Shown here piece by piece: positions 1 through 13,319 of a stretch of 64,000 bases of DNA (its first letter is position 1; each line of letters opens with the position of its first letter). The stretch comes from Dipetalonema caudispina (taxonomy: Eukaryota > Nematoda > Chromadorea > Rhabditida > Onchocercidae), in NCBI GenBank assembly GCA_013365325.1, contig JABVXV010000040.1:62001-126000 (forward strand). The letters run 5' to 3'. A program made the position numbers and the translations under genes. Below the pieces are notes generated by a model. The model saw only the letters and a program-made list of their open reading frames with translations. It was not told the origin of the DNA and made no database searches.

Positions 1-1168
1 ACCATTGCCAAAAAAAGTGTACCGGAAGATTCCTGCAGTTTACAAGTTTATAAGGAGTATATACTTCTTAAAAATAAAAATTTTCTTTCAGCCAATAAAA
101 TTCTCGGCCAATTTCAAATCGATGCAGAGGTATTTTGAAATTGATATCAAACTAAGTGATGGTAGTGAGAGTAAGAAACTTCCATTCGATCGGATAGGAA
201 CAATTGCTGATTTAGTCAGAGAGATCAGAAGAGAACTGAACATTGCTCCTGAAGAGAAGGTTGAATTTGCTTTCTTTCTTTTTTTATTTCAGTTAAACGA
301 ACTTCTGTTGCCATTGTGTCAAATACCTCCACAATAAGGCAGTCTCTTTTCCTGATATTTTTTCGTATTCCAATTGCATTGAACTCAGTGGCTCTTCATC
401 GGCAAATGTTGATGAAATCCCCCGCAATGTATCCTGCAAATACTCTTTTGTATCTGGAGAGGAGTTTAGGAATAACTTTCATGCTGGAGATAGTCTAAAG
501 CACATAATCTGCTCATTTACAACCTATTCCGTCCTTCTTGTTGGACTCTAAGTTCGTTATCACATCTTTCTTTTCCGAGATTCACCAACCGTCCTGCTCT
601 TGTATTTGACCTGACACGGTGATTTTAAAATGAGCGGGTGTACTTTGTCCCATCGTCATATGTTCTTCGAGGGCTGAAGATTGCAACCTTCTTGTTTCCC
701 TTTCCTTGCTTTAATATGACTGATCTGCATCAAATACCTGAGTTATTGCTGCTGTATTTTAATTTCTCCGCACTCCTCCTCGCTTCCTTCGTTTTCTCCT
801 CTCCTGACTCTTCAATTCAATATCTAACAGGGTTCTACTTCGTCCACTAAAAAAATCCTAGCATTCATTCATTATTACCGAGTTATTCTGCACTTCATAT
901 TACTTCGTTATCTAAACGCTTTTGCAATGGAGATATCTCAGAAATTTCGCAGGTCTACGGATATTACTTGACACGATCGTCAAATATCGAAGATAAACCG
1001 GATGAGGATGGCTCGGATAAACCAGCAGAGAAATTGGAATTTACTGCAGAATCGATCAATGAAACTGTGGAAAAGTTAAACCTGTCTACGGCAATAACAA
1101 TTGTAGCCGATATGGCTGGAATCGTTCAAGTCAAAAATGATACGATATTAAATAGTACAGGAATTTGA
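1..1168 (+). CDS. 3' part of an unidentified protein gene, possible ubiquitin-like fold
   Basis: I do not recognise this gene; its 5' part lies outside the window. A phase-0 chain can be read: exon 1-45 (donor CAA|GTTTATAAGG), exon 92-259 (acceptor TTTTCTTTCAG; donor AAG|GTTGAA) and last exon 953-1168 (acceptor AATTTCGCAG, TGA at the end). The middle exon encodes 56 residues including MQRYFEIDIKLSDGSESKKL and then an acidic/basic helix-like stretch (IADLVREIRRELNIAPEEK). A beta-strand pair followed by a helix is the start of a ubiquitin-like fold, but this is inference only. The last exon is acidic (SNIEDKPDEDGSDKPAEKLE) and ends LNSTGI. An alternative is that 260-292 is a tiny intron and the frame closes at 337. 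The chosen model keeps phase 0 throughout and uses stronger acceptors. Confidence 0.45.
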
Positions 1169-1511
1169 AATTTACAACATTTTATTTGATCGAAGTGTTT
1201 GTTTTTACGTACGTGAAATTTACGTGGTACCACCATATTCCTATTATACTGCTAGTGTTTTGATGTTTTTCAATGTATAACCCATTACTAACTCCAAATT
1301 ATTCATTTAACTTGTCGAAGTTCAAATGATGGATAAATTTTTTATATCACGACTCAAATTTTCAATATTTAGCTGTTTCACTATTGCATCAAGTGAAGTA
1401 CTTCTGAAATCAGAAGTAACGTTCAGATTTATTCAATCTATCAATGTGATTTGAAGATTTTAGTCATGAACCTGTCATTAAAAATAAATTTGTGGGAATA
1501 ATATTGAGTAT
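1169..1511. other. Intergenic spacer between two + strand genes
   Basis: A+T-rich sequence with no open frame of note. It should hold the 3' UTR of the upstream gene and the promoter or trans-splice region of the CNNM gene. I see no strong element in it. Confidence 0.4.
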
Positions 1512-4500
1512 ATGAGTTCTCAATCCGTGACGATAGGTAAGTAATATTTAGTGCATAATTTCCTGATCTCTAATATTTATTTCTGCAAGCCAAATATGCA
1601 ATCAAAGCGCTCTCATCTTATCATATACAGTTCAAAATGTTTCTTGAGCAGTTTGACTTTTTTTCTTTTACTTATATCCTTAAGAGGACTTATGATTTGT
1701 GCGAAATTTGTGGAATTAATCGTGATAAGCTAGTTGGCAGTAGTTATTGAAATTTTATTGACTGGGCGGTGTCGCTTGAGAGTTCCATCATTTTTGATGA
1801 ATCACCTATTATCCTTAAAAAGCTAGAGGATAAACAACCGGGCAAATATAACTCAATAATTTTATATTCATTCAAAAAAAAAAAAAAAAATTAAAAAATC
1901 ATGAATTTCAAGTGTCTCGTTTCTCAAAGACAATAAGACATTGAAGTAAGATGTCAATAAATGGGACAATCGTTACTGTTAAAGTTCATGATATCGTTGG
2001 ATGGTTGTATGTATCTTCTCTGCATTTTGTTGAAACTATTAATGGTATATTAAAATAAATGCAATCCATTTTATCAATTAATTAAATCTACCCTCATGAA
2101 GATCAGAATATGAAAATTCGTGAAATATTTTAGATGATATAGAATTCAATAATTGTAGATTAACAGTCCGTTGAAATGTTACAATAGTTATCATTACAAA
2201 TGTATTCCAGGTAGCTCACTTATCTACATCAGATACGAGCTAAGCAAGATAATTAGGTAGTTCTTATGTCTTGGTGTTTGAATGAATAGTTGAACTACGT
2301 TTGATATCTTCAACTTCCATAAAAATGGATGGAGAGAAGAAAAAATTGTGTAGAAAACAGAAATTGAAAGATTTATTCATGATAAATATTTGCTTATTTT
2401 TATAGGTGCAAAGTTTACAAGACGAAAAATTCCGAACAGATTCAAAATTGGAGGGACAGTACTGTATGCAAATCACATTACTTAAGGAAAATTTTAAGAG
2501 TAAAGGAGAGAAAAATCTCAAGATTTGTGAACTTTGATAATCGTTTTCAAAATTGAGCAATCTTCTCACTGTCAGTAATTTGGGGTAGAAATTTGTTGCG
2601 CCTATTTGATCACCTCATTCTCATTATCCGTTTTGGGAATAATATCTCTTTCCAACTTCTCTTTTGGATGGCGCTATGAAGTTCGATCAATCTGCACTTT
2701 GCAAGACATAGATAAAACTTCCAGGCTTGAATTTGATATCGGAACATCAACCGATGAATCCATTTTCAAACATTATGTTCAGGACACTACCATCACTTCT
2801 TGTAAGATTTAAGTCTCGACTCTTTGCGCACAACTGACATTTAACTGTTGTAGACGACGACAATCCAACGAACAAAACCGCTAATCCGATCTTGTATGGC
2901 ATGAGAATCGAACGGAGATTGTAAGAATCCCATTAGATTTTATATATTAACTACAGCATGCTTATAATATTGATCTCTCAAATTCCCCGATACTCAGTGC
3001 TGAAATGTAACATGATCAATTGATTTGCTATTGATCGATATAAATATTATCTATGCAGAGATGATGATTATTTCAATTTTGTGACTCGATTGGCTCAAAA
3101 TCAAGAGAAACAACGGGTGATTGTTTTCGGTGAGAATTTATCAAATGTTACTCGATTTTGGTTCTCCGTCGATTTCACTTGTGCACCGGAGAAGATGGTC
3201 CATTCAGCGTATCTAAATGTACAAATTGAACGACGAATAGATGATCGTATGCTACAATGTACTGTCGATACCGTAAGCTCGTTTCTTCATAACCGTAATA
3301 ATAACGCAGGAAGAGTATAGTACAGTGTCTCTAAATCTGATACTTCTCTGTGTTAATAAATTAATTAGTTAAGTAGTTAATGTTCGCAAAGTTTCAGCTG
3401 GGTTCAAATATAACTCGCCCAATGCAATTATGCGTTGAGCCATCTCAACTAATGCCGGAGCCTACGGTGGAAAATATAGAATTTACACAGATTATTTTGG
3501 AAGAAACAGTGACTCATTTACTTCCTGTTTACATCCAATTAGTGGTAATTGGTATATGTGCAACGTTAAGTGCCATATTTTCGGGTCTCACTACTGGTTT
3601 AATGGCACTAAGTACCGATGATCTTAAGGTAAGTACGATGAATATCTACCTGAAAATGGCACAAGCAAAATGATTAGCTCAATGTTGCATCATTATGCTT
3701 ATTCCAGTATCATTGCTCAAAATATTATTTTTCATATTTACTACATCTAATTTTCTTATGCAAAATAAGAAACCCATGTATTACTAACTGTAATACATCC
3801 CAAATCCTTGCATTTACAGTTTCCACTTCCGCTTTGTTTTCAGTTAATAGCAGAAGGGAGTGAAGATAAAAAAGAACGTGAATATGCTTCTAATATTTTA
3901 CCATTACGTATTCACGGAAATTTTTTACTCTGTTCAATCGTACTGGGTAATACTATTTGCAATACATTGATCACATTGCTTATCAGCGATATGTACGAAT
4001 CAGTCGATGAATATTTCATTAACGTAAGACAAATCCATGAATTACGTGTGTTCATACGTTCCTATTACAGAACACAATTGCGTCAACTTCATAGCTCAAA
4101 GTAAATAGAATTTCTAGGTTGCATTATCATTGGTGATACCTACTGTTATAATTACTCTACTCGGAGAAATTGTTCCACAAGCTATATGCGCACGGTACTC
4201 CTCTTCTACTACTAATTTGACATCAATCTATCTTTCTGTCAACTCCTTGGTGTCAAAGTTCATCATTAATTATAACATTTGAATTTAATCTGACATTTAT
4301 TCATTAGTATCGTATTTTAGTCATGCTTTGTGTATTGGTAGCCGAACACGTTATCTGACAATATTTTTCATGGTGCTTTCTGCGCCTATTTCATATCCTT
4401 TTTCACTTGCTCTCGACTGGTTGCTTGGCAAAGAGGGTCGAGATGTTTATGATCGAAAAACTCTTCGTGTATTGATTACTATGCAACGAGATTTAACCAA

Positions 4501-6905
4501 AGGTAATTTTTTGATAAGAATGAGCTGAAAGACAGAGCGTTTTTGAAGTCATCAAAATCCATTCTTTATTGCTGTTTTAAGAAAAATTAAGCAATCAAAT
4601 GGATGGCGAAACAACGGATTTGGTGCTGGCAGCTTTCGATTTACCAGAAAAGATAGTGAAGTCGGTGATGACTTCCATTGATAAGATATTCATGCTATCT
4701 GATCAAAGTGTTATCGATAAAACACTTCTAAAAGCTATTGCTGCCAAAGGTCGCACCCGAATTCCAATCTACAGTGGCAGTGATCGCAATACGGTTTATT
4801 TTCTTGAAAATAACTTTAATTGCTTTTTTTAAAAAAGTTGCCATGATATTAAAATATAACAATCAATTATTAGAACTTTTTTAAATTGATGGAGTGGATG
4901 AGTTTTTTTTTTCTTTTGTTTCATAGCATATAATAGAGGTTATTATTGGTAATTGCTAGTGTGCTATCTTTTAAATTTTTACTAGGCTATTTTAGATTAT
5001 GGCCATATTAAATATGAAAGATTTACTGCCATTTTGTAAGACAAGTTTCTTAAAAGTTGGTACAATTGTGCAATTGTGGAAACGTAGCAATCAATTTCGC
5101 TTCATTATTGATAGCATGTCAGTTTTGCAATTACTTATCGAAATGAGAACTGGGATACATATCGCTATGGTGATCAGTTATGATGAACAAAAACGAGATT
5201 ATATTGTTCAGGGACTTGTCACACTCGAAGATCTCGTCGAAGAGGTTATTATTTGCAAATTTAACACTGTTTGGCTATTTACATAATACTGTAAATTACT
5301 AACTAATAATTAAATTGTGCTTTAGCCAAAATCATATTAGCATAGTCAGTGGTTAATAGAGCAGCGGTAATATGTATGATGATATTAATGACATTCTCAA
5401 TTCAAATTTTTAACTTATACAAAAACCAAAGTTATTGTATATCCATAATTGCTGAGCGCATAAGTTTGAATTCCCTTAGACTGTTCTCTATTCTGTCTAT
5501 TCCATAGTCTGTTTTCATAAAATTCCTACTTTCCTCCATCTTAATGTCCAATTTTTTAAACGATACAGCAATATATAATAAGGTAAAAGGTTACGTTCAC
5601 AAAGTCTTTCAGTTTCTCGAAGTTATCGTTCATTCAAGCATCATTTTTCCTTTTTTACTACAAAAATATTAATAATAAGTAAGTTAATAATAACGATGAT
5701 AACAAGCCAAACATAATGTTAACGATCCTGACATTTGTGTTAGGAGTGGTTACTTTAAGGAAAAATTGAAATTACCAAATGGATATCATTACAAAACATG
5801 AATCATTGCCAAAGACCTTTTTCTAACGGACAAGAAAAAAATCAGCCAACATTTAAAAAGAGCAAAAATAAATGGCTGCTTGGTAAAATGTTAATGCAAA
5901 TCTGCAGCTGGTCTACAAAAAGGCCTACTTTTGCTGCACCGATAGATTCTTTAGAACATTAACATCGATCGATCACGATGAAGTAAAATATTCTCTTAAC
6001 GATTGCTAAATATCAGAAATAGAATACATCTGACAATTCTCTACCATCGTAGCTTTTCATCATTGTTGTGATCTGCTGAGCAAAGTATTAAGAGAACCAT
6101 GATTCAGTCAAGCATTTATGCGTTCATGCGAATAATGCGGAAGGATATTAGTAAATGTCATTTATTGATAAATATAACTAAACGATAATCACTCTAAGAG
6201 TAAATTCAGAATACAGGAAACCCTCAAACATCGGTGAAATCGAATGGCAGCAGTCGGAATCCCTGAAATACAGCAGATCATCTGGCAAAAAAATTTGAGG
6301 GAAATTAGAATGAATATAAGAAAATCAGAATCCTTTGAGATTATGAACTACCAGAAGAACTTAAGTCATAGCAAACATCAGTCAATTAAAAAAAAAAAAA
6401 TAGTTCCGTCCATTAATTTTATCACGACAGGCGATTATTGCACTTTCTATAAATCTTCAAAGTAGGAATTATTGGAAAAGATCAGACAAGATCAGCGCCT
6501 TAGAATTAAGGTTTGATATTTGCAGGAAAAAAGGGTGCAGTAATAATGGGCCCACTTAAAACAATACCAAATAAGTTGACAAAGTATTCGCAGGCAATCG
6601 AAGTAAATGAAATGAGGAAAAAAGAAAACAAATGTGAATGACAATATATTTAGAACTGTTCGCAAAAAATTAGTACAGAACAGATTGCGTCGCAGTGAGG
6701 GAAAACCAAATACCCGGGGTTTGCAATTTAAACGGGTAATATTGCTTTAATTATTAATACAACTTAGAGAAATCGATAACGATAGTTGTTTTTGATCATG
6801 TTTATGCTATAGGTAGTTGGAGAAATTTTTGATGAGCAAGACGTAAGGATTCGAAGAGCAGGTCAAGTGAGTCGCAATTGGCGAAGAACACATACATACG
6901 TATAA
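1512..6905 (+). CDS. CNNM-family (ancient conserved domain) metal transporter or regulator
   Basis: CNNM proteins are membrane proteins linked to magnesium and other divalent cation transport. Exons in phase: 1512-1536, 2589-2801, 2854-2920, 3059-3272, 3398-3628, 3844-4023, 4118-4194, 4321-4502, 4582-4793, 4996-5244, 6813-6905; about 580 residues if it stops at TAA 6903-6905. Order: hydrophobic signal/anchor segment (CCAYLITSFSLSVLGIISL), extracellular region, DUF21 membrane domain from about residue 200 (SAIFSGLTTGLMAL, CSIVLGNTICNTLITLL, LLGEIVPQAICAR), then a CBS pair (GRTRIPIYSG; GLVTLEDLVEEVVGEIFDE). Start and first acceptor (GGGGTAG) are the least certain parts: the 2589 exon has no in-frame ATG, and ATG 1512 with donor ATAG|GTAAGTAA joins it in phase. 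The last exon also contains a good donor (CAA|GTGAGT at 6867), so further exons are possible. No cyclic-nucleotide-binding-homology domain, usual in vertebrate CNNMs, was found downstream. Confidence 0.85.
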
Positions 6906-9218
6906 TCTATCTAATTGTGATTTAATCTCAAATTCATTCATTTAATCGTTCTTTGCCTCTGCGACAATTCATACGACAGCTTTTCACTGCATATCATCCA
7001 TTCCCTATACATCAAAAAGATATTTGTACAATAATGTGTTCAAATATTTGCATAAAATTCTTTTGCATAAATGATCAGATCGAAGAAATAAATTGAAAAT
7101 TGAAAGTGACATCAATTTTCTGAGATTTCGACTAGAATAACTGAAAAATAAGATGTTTTGATGATGTCAGAGATACGAATAGATATAGTTATCATCGTTT
7201 TATAGATGATAAAAGAGAGTGGGGAAATGTATGTTTCAGAACAGGATGTTGTAAAATTCAAATGTTACTCTTAGAATTTGAAATAGAACTGAAGTAACGG
7301 TACAGAAAATAGTGAAAGCCATCTTGTCGATGCAATTTTGTGAAATGGTAATTGAAGTAGTGAGTCAAAGATCGAGAAAGAGAAAGAAGGAACTGAAGCT
7401 TGTGAGAGACAGTATGGATTGCTACGAAGATGATTCTGTATACCAATTTCCATTTCTATGTTAAATTTCCATTCTATGATAAATTTTAAAATTGAGCATT
7501 GATAGGTGTGACAAATGAGCTGTGAGAATTGATTGGGTTAACATTCAGTTCCAAAATAAAATTCATTCTAAAAGTAATTACTGCAAGAGAAATTGAAAAA
7601 ATTTGTTGGCATATATGTTAATGCTTGCGAATATAGGAAAAAGCAAACTTGCGGACAAACAGAACAAGCAGAATTTTATTCCTCGTAATGTACATAGGCA
7701 AATCCGGTGGATTCAGTCTTTTCCATAATTAGTTGTTGAACATTCTTTCATTAAATTTCAGTTTGAAAGAATTAGCATAAATTAATCTGAACCAAAACAT
7801 TTGATTTTCTGCATTCATCTGTGTTGAGTGCTTGTTTACCCAAATTAGGCGAGGTATTATCATCAGCTTATCATTAGCTTATCACGCAATACACGTCTAA
7901 TTTCATTTCTTCTCTAACACCAATAGCTATATTACTTGCAAATTTTCCTCCTTTTCATTTCAAATTATTTGAAAATGCAGTCATCATTTTGAAAACATTT
8001 AGTCGCCACGAAAAATGCCTTACCTTTGAAACGGTTGAAAAGCGCTGGGAGACTGGAAGGAAATGTCGAGAGAACAAATCAACCCATCGATTGCGCATGC
8101 GGCAGCTCTTTTCGTCCTTGACTTACAAAATTTTTAGTGTCTGTTACTTTCATGCTTCATATCTCAACGAAACAATTTACTCGAATAGATGGTTAGATCA
8201 AATAGTAAATAAATTTTGGATTTAGATTTTAACTTCACAATTGATTTATTTGATCTTTCTATTTTGTGAAATGAATTCATTGATCGTTAGAGACACTCAT
8301 AATCGTATTCAGAATGATCGATTTCTGTTCTCTAATCGATGTGAGTTTGGTTAATGATGGTGCAGTGGTCGGAATATGAGATGAGGAAAGAAGGGAGATG
8401 ATTTGTTTGTCCATTGTTGGTCAGTTAGATCACAGAGGATATGAAGGTAGCCATTGGCAGGTAAAGAACTGCGATCACTCCACCATATGTGTCCTCTCAT
8501 TTTTCTAAATCAAACATTAGCCTTTCTTCTCTCCTTCATCCCATTATTCTTTTTTTGCAATATGTATAATTATCGAGGAATTGTTTAAAGGTCGGGAGTT
8601 GACCGAAGAATTGCTTGAAGATTAGGGATTGATGTCAGGTAGTAATTTATAAATATTCATCGTTCTCTTTGAGATACTATTTATTAGAATTGGGAAACTT
8701 TTGAGTAACAGGACGAAGCATCATTTGAACATTTTATCTGATGAAATGGTTTCAGAGCAGAAAGAATCGAATCTATTTAATTCCTAAAACTAAGTACCAA
8801 ACCCTTCTTCCCATTATTATTTAAATATTTCTCATAGAATGATTAAACAAGCGATGAAAATGTTAATCATTCATTATGTTATGTCTAAACAATAACATAA
8901 TGATACAGTTAGATTCGAGAAATCAAATATTCAAGAATGGGAAGTGTATTATTCTTACTGTAGTTAAATTTGTTATTGAAATAAATCTTCTTCAGGAGAG
9001 AGTTAATAATAATTGGAAGAAATTTTCAGATGATTTTTTGCTAATATTGTTGATTAAAGCGAATACGTTTCATTCATTCGTTCATTCAATTTTTTGTTTT
9101 TCTTGAAAATACTTTGTCGTATATCATTTCAGTCTCACTATTACATAATCAAATAATCACATTTACAGGGAAAAAGAAAAGAGAAGCACAGCTGCTATCT
9201 TAAAAGGAAGGAATTGAT
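6906..9218 (+). other. Spacer between the CNNM and rhomboid genes
   Basis: No convincing exon was found on either strand. I looked specifically for the missing CNNM C-terminal domain and did not see it. Short open frames at 7989-8225 (+) and 7258-7453 (-) lack splice context and family resemblance. The right end carries two acceptor-like sites (TATCATTTCAG ending 9132 and ACATTTACAG ending 9168) just before the rhomboid ATG. Confidence 0.4.
9121..9168 (+). promoter_or_regulatory. Probable trans-splice or 5' UTR acceptor sites of the rhomboid gene
   Basis: TTTCAG (9127-9132) and TTTACAG (9162-9168) precede the ATG at 9219 by 50-90 bases. An in-frame TAA at 9201-9203 closes the frame upstream of that ATG. 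This is the arrangement expected where a spliced leader is joined to the first coding exon. Which site is used, or whether a cis intron ends here, cannot be told from DNA. Confidence 0.4.
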
Positions 9219-11368
9219 ATGAACAGTGAAAGAGGATATGGGTATGAAATGGCCAATGGATATAATTCATGGCTTAGTATTTTTCGAATGGTTAGTATTA
9301 TCATATCAACCTCTTGGGCTTTTCTTCTACGTCCTTTCTAAGCTTTTTCCTGATCTTCTGGCCTCTCTTTCTATGTTGTTGTTGAATGTGATATCAAGGA
9401 AGTTTAAAAGGATAAAGCATTCTGGATGATCCTTCTTATATCATCAGTTTTTTTTACTGAGTAGTAGATGATAAGTTGCAGTGCTTGTTTGGTTCGATGT
9501 ATAATCCTTTTTCTCAAATGCGCTCAATCTCGAGCTGTTACAGCAACAATTGAAATTAGATTTGAGAAATATTTGTTACAAGTAAAATCGTCTATCTAGT
9601 AATTATTTGACAACAGTTGTATGACATAACAAATAAGCTAATGATGTATGATAGTTCATTAAAGGAGCAATTTCTAAGTGATATATTGATTAGATGATTG
9701 ATCAGTAATCAGTACTAAGATAATCAAATTTCTAGTTCGACACAAATTATGATGGTTACATCGCCACACATGATCTGAGACGATTTGTTCGTAATTCGGC
9801 GGCTTCATTTGGATTGTCAAGAGAAGAAGCGGACGCTTTATTGAGAAATATTGATAAGAATGGTGATCATCTACTCGATTTTGCTGAATTCTGTACCCTG
9901 GTATATATATATATATATACTTATATTCATATATATTAGTTTAATAACAATGATTCAATTTTGAGTTCCTTATAACTACTATAATGTTCCTTCCATTGCA
10001 GATGAGCAGGGCTAAAAAGTTGCGCATGCGGCATGTATTGTTTCGAGCGGCGCAAATGGTGGTACCACGAAGTAGTCGAACAGTACCATTCAATTATTTA
10101 CAACAATACAACTGCTTTCCACCACCATTTTTCATGATTTGTATATCTATCTTAGAGGTAAGTTTATATTACTACTGTTACTATTAGCATATCTTTTTAA
10201 CATTTGAAGCATTCAATATTTAAAAGATAATACCAACATATCTTTTCATGTTGTGGAATTTATCGTATTTATCCGAGAGACATCTTCAATACCACATACA
10301 TCATAGTGAAGGAATTAATCGACCATTTCAGATAGCAATATATGTGTACTATGTTGTGCAACTTAAGAGTGGAATTGAATTGTATGGACCAGTACCGCAA
10401 AGATCTCTCCTCATATTCAATCCTTATAAAACCAGTGAAATGTGGCGATATTTCACTTATATGTTTATTCATATAGGGTGAGATTACTTTTTACAACTAT
10501 TCATGTTACCATTTTCAATAATTTAAAATTGCAAAAGAGCCTGTAAATATGATGATATCACAAGATTCCAGGATAACACATTTGGCTTTCAATGTGTTAA
10601 CACAAATCATTCTTGGTATTCCACTTGAGTTGGTCCATAAATTTTGGAGGATTGCTTTGGTATATCTGTCTGGTGTTCTGGCTGGTAAGTATTGCTGATG
10701 CCATACTTTTTTATTATTATCAATGTTTTGAAAATTCCAAGACGTTGTTTTTGAAACATTCGATGGTCACACTTAATTTGCATTCGAAACTATCTGTTTG
10801 ACAGGTTGGAAAATATGAAATATTAATTTTTGTCAATCTAGCGAAAGTGCCTCCGGAATAAAATTAATTTTTAGGTTCTTTGCTGGATTACGCTATTGAT
10901 CCGCGAACGTACTTGGCCGGGGCCTCTGGAGGTGTATATGCTTTACTTGCAGCACATATAGCCGAGTTACTTATTAATTGGACCGAGATGGAATTTGCAC
11001 TTTGCCGTGCTCTTGCTTTAGCAGTTCTGATCTCAAGTGATGTATCCTTGGTCATCTATCATCGCTACTACCTTAATACCGCAGATAAAGTCCTCTTTTT
11101 GTTGTTTAGTTGATTAATCTAATGATCCTTAATTAAAAAATCTTAAGCAAAACTAGGATCAAATCTCCTGGAGTCTTATTTTGTCGAACTTCAGGTATCT
11201 CACGTATCGCATCTTGCTGGCTTCGTGGCTGGCGTCTTAATGGGTACCGTCGTGTTACGGAATTTCCGAAAGAAAAATTGGGAACGTGTAGTATGGTGGA
11301 TTGCTTTTGCAGTAACTGGCCTTTCATTCTCAACGCTTGTCTTACTCAATATCATACCACATATCTGA
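9219..11368 (+). CDS. EF-hand rhomboid-family intramembrane serine protease (RHBDL type)
   Basis: Rhomboids cleave membrane proteins within their transmembrane segments. Seven exons in phase: 9219-9290, 9736-9900, 10002-10157, 10332-10477, 10572-10684, 10875-11089, 11195-11368; 346 residues, the usual size for RHBDL1/3 and Drosophila Rhomboid-4-like proteins. Residues about 25-80 hold two EF-hand loops: DTNYDGYIATHD and DKNGDHLLDFAE (His at the usual Gly position). Then come the WR segment (SEMWRYFTYMFIHIG), the HLAFN motif, GIPLELVHKFWR, the catalytic serine in GASGGVYALLAAH and the catalytic histidine in SHVSHLAGFVAGVLMG. The dyad is intact, so an active protease is expected. The donor of exon 6 (AAA|GTCCTC) is weak but gives the conserved DKVSHVSHLAG join. 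The first exon (24 residues) is the least certain; it begins after an in-frame stop. Confidence 0.92.
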
Positions 11369-12566
11369 AGCGCCAAAATTCGATTCAAGAAAAGCCTTTA
11401 ATCTTGAAGTCATGCCCACCTACCTGGCAAACCATGACTGAGTCCTCCGATCACTTCAAATTATTGTGGCATAAAGACATGTGCATTGTATTAGTTCAAG
11501 TTTGGTAAGTTGAAACATTAATAGTAATTCATTTCGAGTAAAAAATTGAATCACATCAAGAATGAATTAACTTTAAATGGAAAGGTTCGTGGGTTAAAGT
11601 TAAATAATTGAATTTTTATTGAATTTATATGTGAAGTGCATAAAATGCGACCTCATGCAATTTTAAAAGAGTCAATGAAGAATAAGTAATACTTGAAGTA
11701 TCAATACCCTACATGTAATACCTAATTTTTGCTACATATAATTATTGGAGCATCAATGCGATAACTTAAAGAATTTATCGAAAATTATGAAAATAAATGA
11801 CGTATTGTTGTTTTTTCTACCAAAATTGATTTATAAACTTCTCAAACAACTTTCGAACAGGAATCATTCTTCGCTAAATTTCACACAAAGTCTTGTCACT
11901 TGAAAAAAATGATTAAGCATTATTAACATGTGAAGCTGCAAAATATACTAGCGGATTAGAACCAAGCAATCTAACCGCCAACATCAGTGGATGCATTGAG
12001 CAGCAAGTCATTATACACTGGTGCAGTACCTTCTGAAAGACTGGCGTTCGGCTTTATGTAGCAAAAATTCAAACGTACTGAATGAACAAATGTTCGATAA
12101 CCCACACTTCTTAAGCTTCTAGCAAGTCACACGTTTGATTTTAAAACAGTACCGAAGTTTTAAACAGGATTCAAATATGGAGAGAAATACCTTCTGAATA
12201 ATTGAGTTTATTCACACTTCAAATTAAGCAACAACTGAATAATTGTAACTGACCGATAAAGAAAGCAATACGACCACCTCTATGTTCTTTAAAAAAATTG
12301 ATATGAATGATGCAGTTACAATAAGAAAATTATTCATGAAACCAAGACAATAAAATTATCAACGAAATACATCTCGAATTAAACAGAACATACCGAAACA
12401 AGCAGTTTAATTTCCCCAATATTTAAACATAGTTATCGGGAATGAATAGTTCGAATTTTCAAAACAAATCGGAAGTCAAATTTCAGGAGGCAATTTTATC
12501 ACAGGCATTTAATCACCATTCATTATTAAACAAACAAAAACAATAAATTATGAGTGCTACGGTTAC
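11369..12566. other. Convergent spacer between the rhomboid and UFM1 genes
   Basis: The 3' UTRs of two tail-to-tail genes should lie here. The first 150 bases stay open to about 11508 but show no protein resemblance and probably belong to the rhomboid 3' UTR. The rest is A+T-rich with no structure I can support. Confidence 0.5.
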
Positions 12567-13319
12567 TCACACGGAACCTACTCGATCCCTTGGTATCAAC
12601 CTCAGTTCGCTTCCATGTTTCAAAAATATGTTGCCAGCAGATTGTGCTGGATTTATACCTACTCCATCATTCGTTATGATAGCACTCGTTGCAGCTGGTA
12701 CTTTGAATTCCTCGGCAGCAAATTTCAAAACTGCAGTGAAAGGTGTTGATTCTGGCACGCTAAGTCTGGAAATAATGAAGTTAAGCTTCTTCGTAGGGTA
12801 CCTCAGAATTCTAAATTCTTAACAGAGTGATAAATTTGTCTTAAGTCATGCTGAAATGTTTGTATTCCCTAACGAAATAGCAAACAACAAAAAACAACTT
12901 CTGAAGACACGATGTTCATCGTAACAAAAACATTTTAGGTCGTTGACGAAGCTCTATCAGACAATCGTAGAAGAGCGAACATGAGTTCAGCCTAATTGAT
13001 GGTTTTTGCAATGCATTGAATGCAACACGATAGAAGGTAAAATGAATAGGAATGGGAAGAGTAATAATTAAGAGAAATTATTTCGTTGCCACAACGAGAT
13101 TATTAGGGACGATAATTAACAAGATCAATCGGTCAGAGTATATATTTCCCTTTTCTGAATCATTTTTATGCTATCATCAAAGATATTAACATCTGCAATC
13201 ACCATAACAGTTATATTTCATTTAAGGAATGGAATAACTTACACCTTAAAGGGTAACTTTGGATCGCTTGTTAATGTTATCTTGAATGTAACCTTTCCGA
13301 TCGCTTGCTCCGTAGCCAT
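12567..13319 (-). CDS. ufm-1: Ubiquitin-fold modifier 1 (UFM1) precursor
   Basis: UFM1 is a small ubiquitin-like protein attached to targets, notably ribosomal and ER-associated proteins, by the UBA5-UFC1-UFL1 cascade. Two exons: 13319-13243 (start [20 protein letters not shown]) and 12765-12567, joined in phase as [11 protein letters not shown]; 91 residues. The second exon contains the nearly invariant stretches [29 protein letters not shown] and [17 protein letters not shown]. The last residues are VG followed by SV, so the conserved terminal glycine is followed by a two-residue tail. This is the form expected of the precursor that a UFSP protease trims before conjugation. Donor AAGGT|GTAAGTT and acceptor TATTTCCAG are good. 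It is convergent with the rhomboid gene; its 5' side faces the U1 snRNA gene, which is on the same strand 460 bases upstream. Confidence 0.96.

Noticed and set aside
12550..12822. Plus-strand 90-codon frame starting [10 protein letters not shown].
   Set aside because: It is the antisense shadow of UFM1 exon 2.
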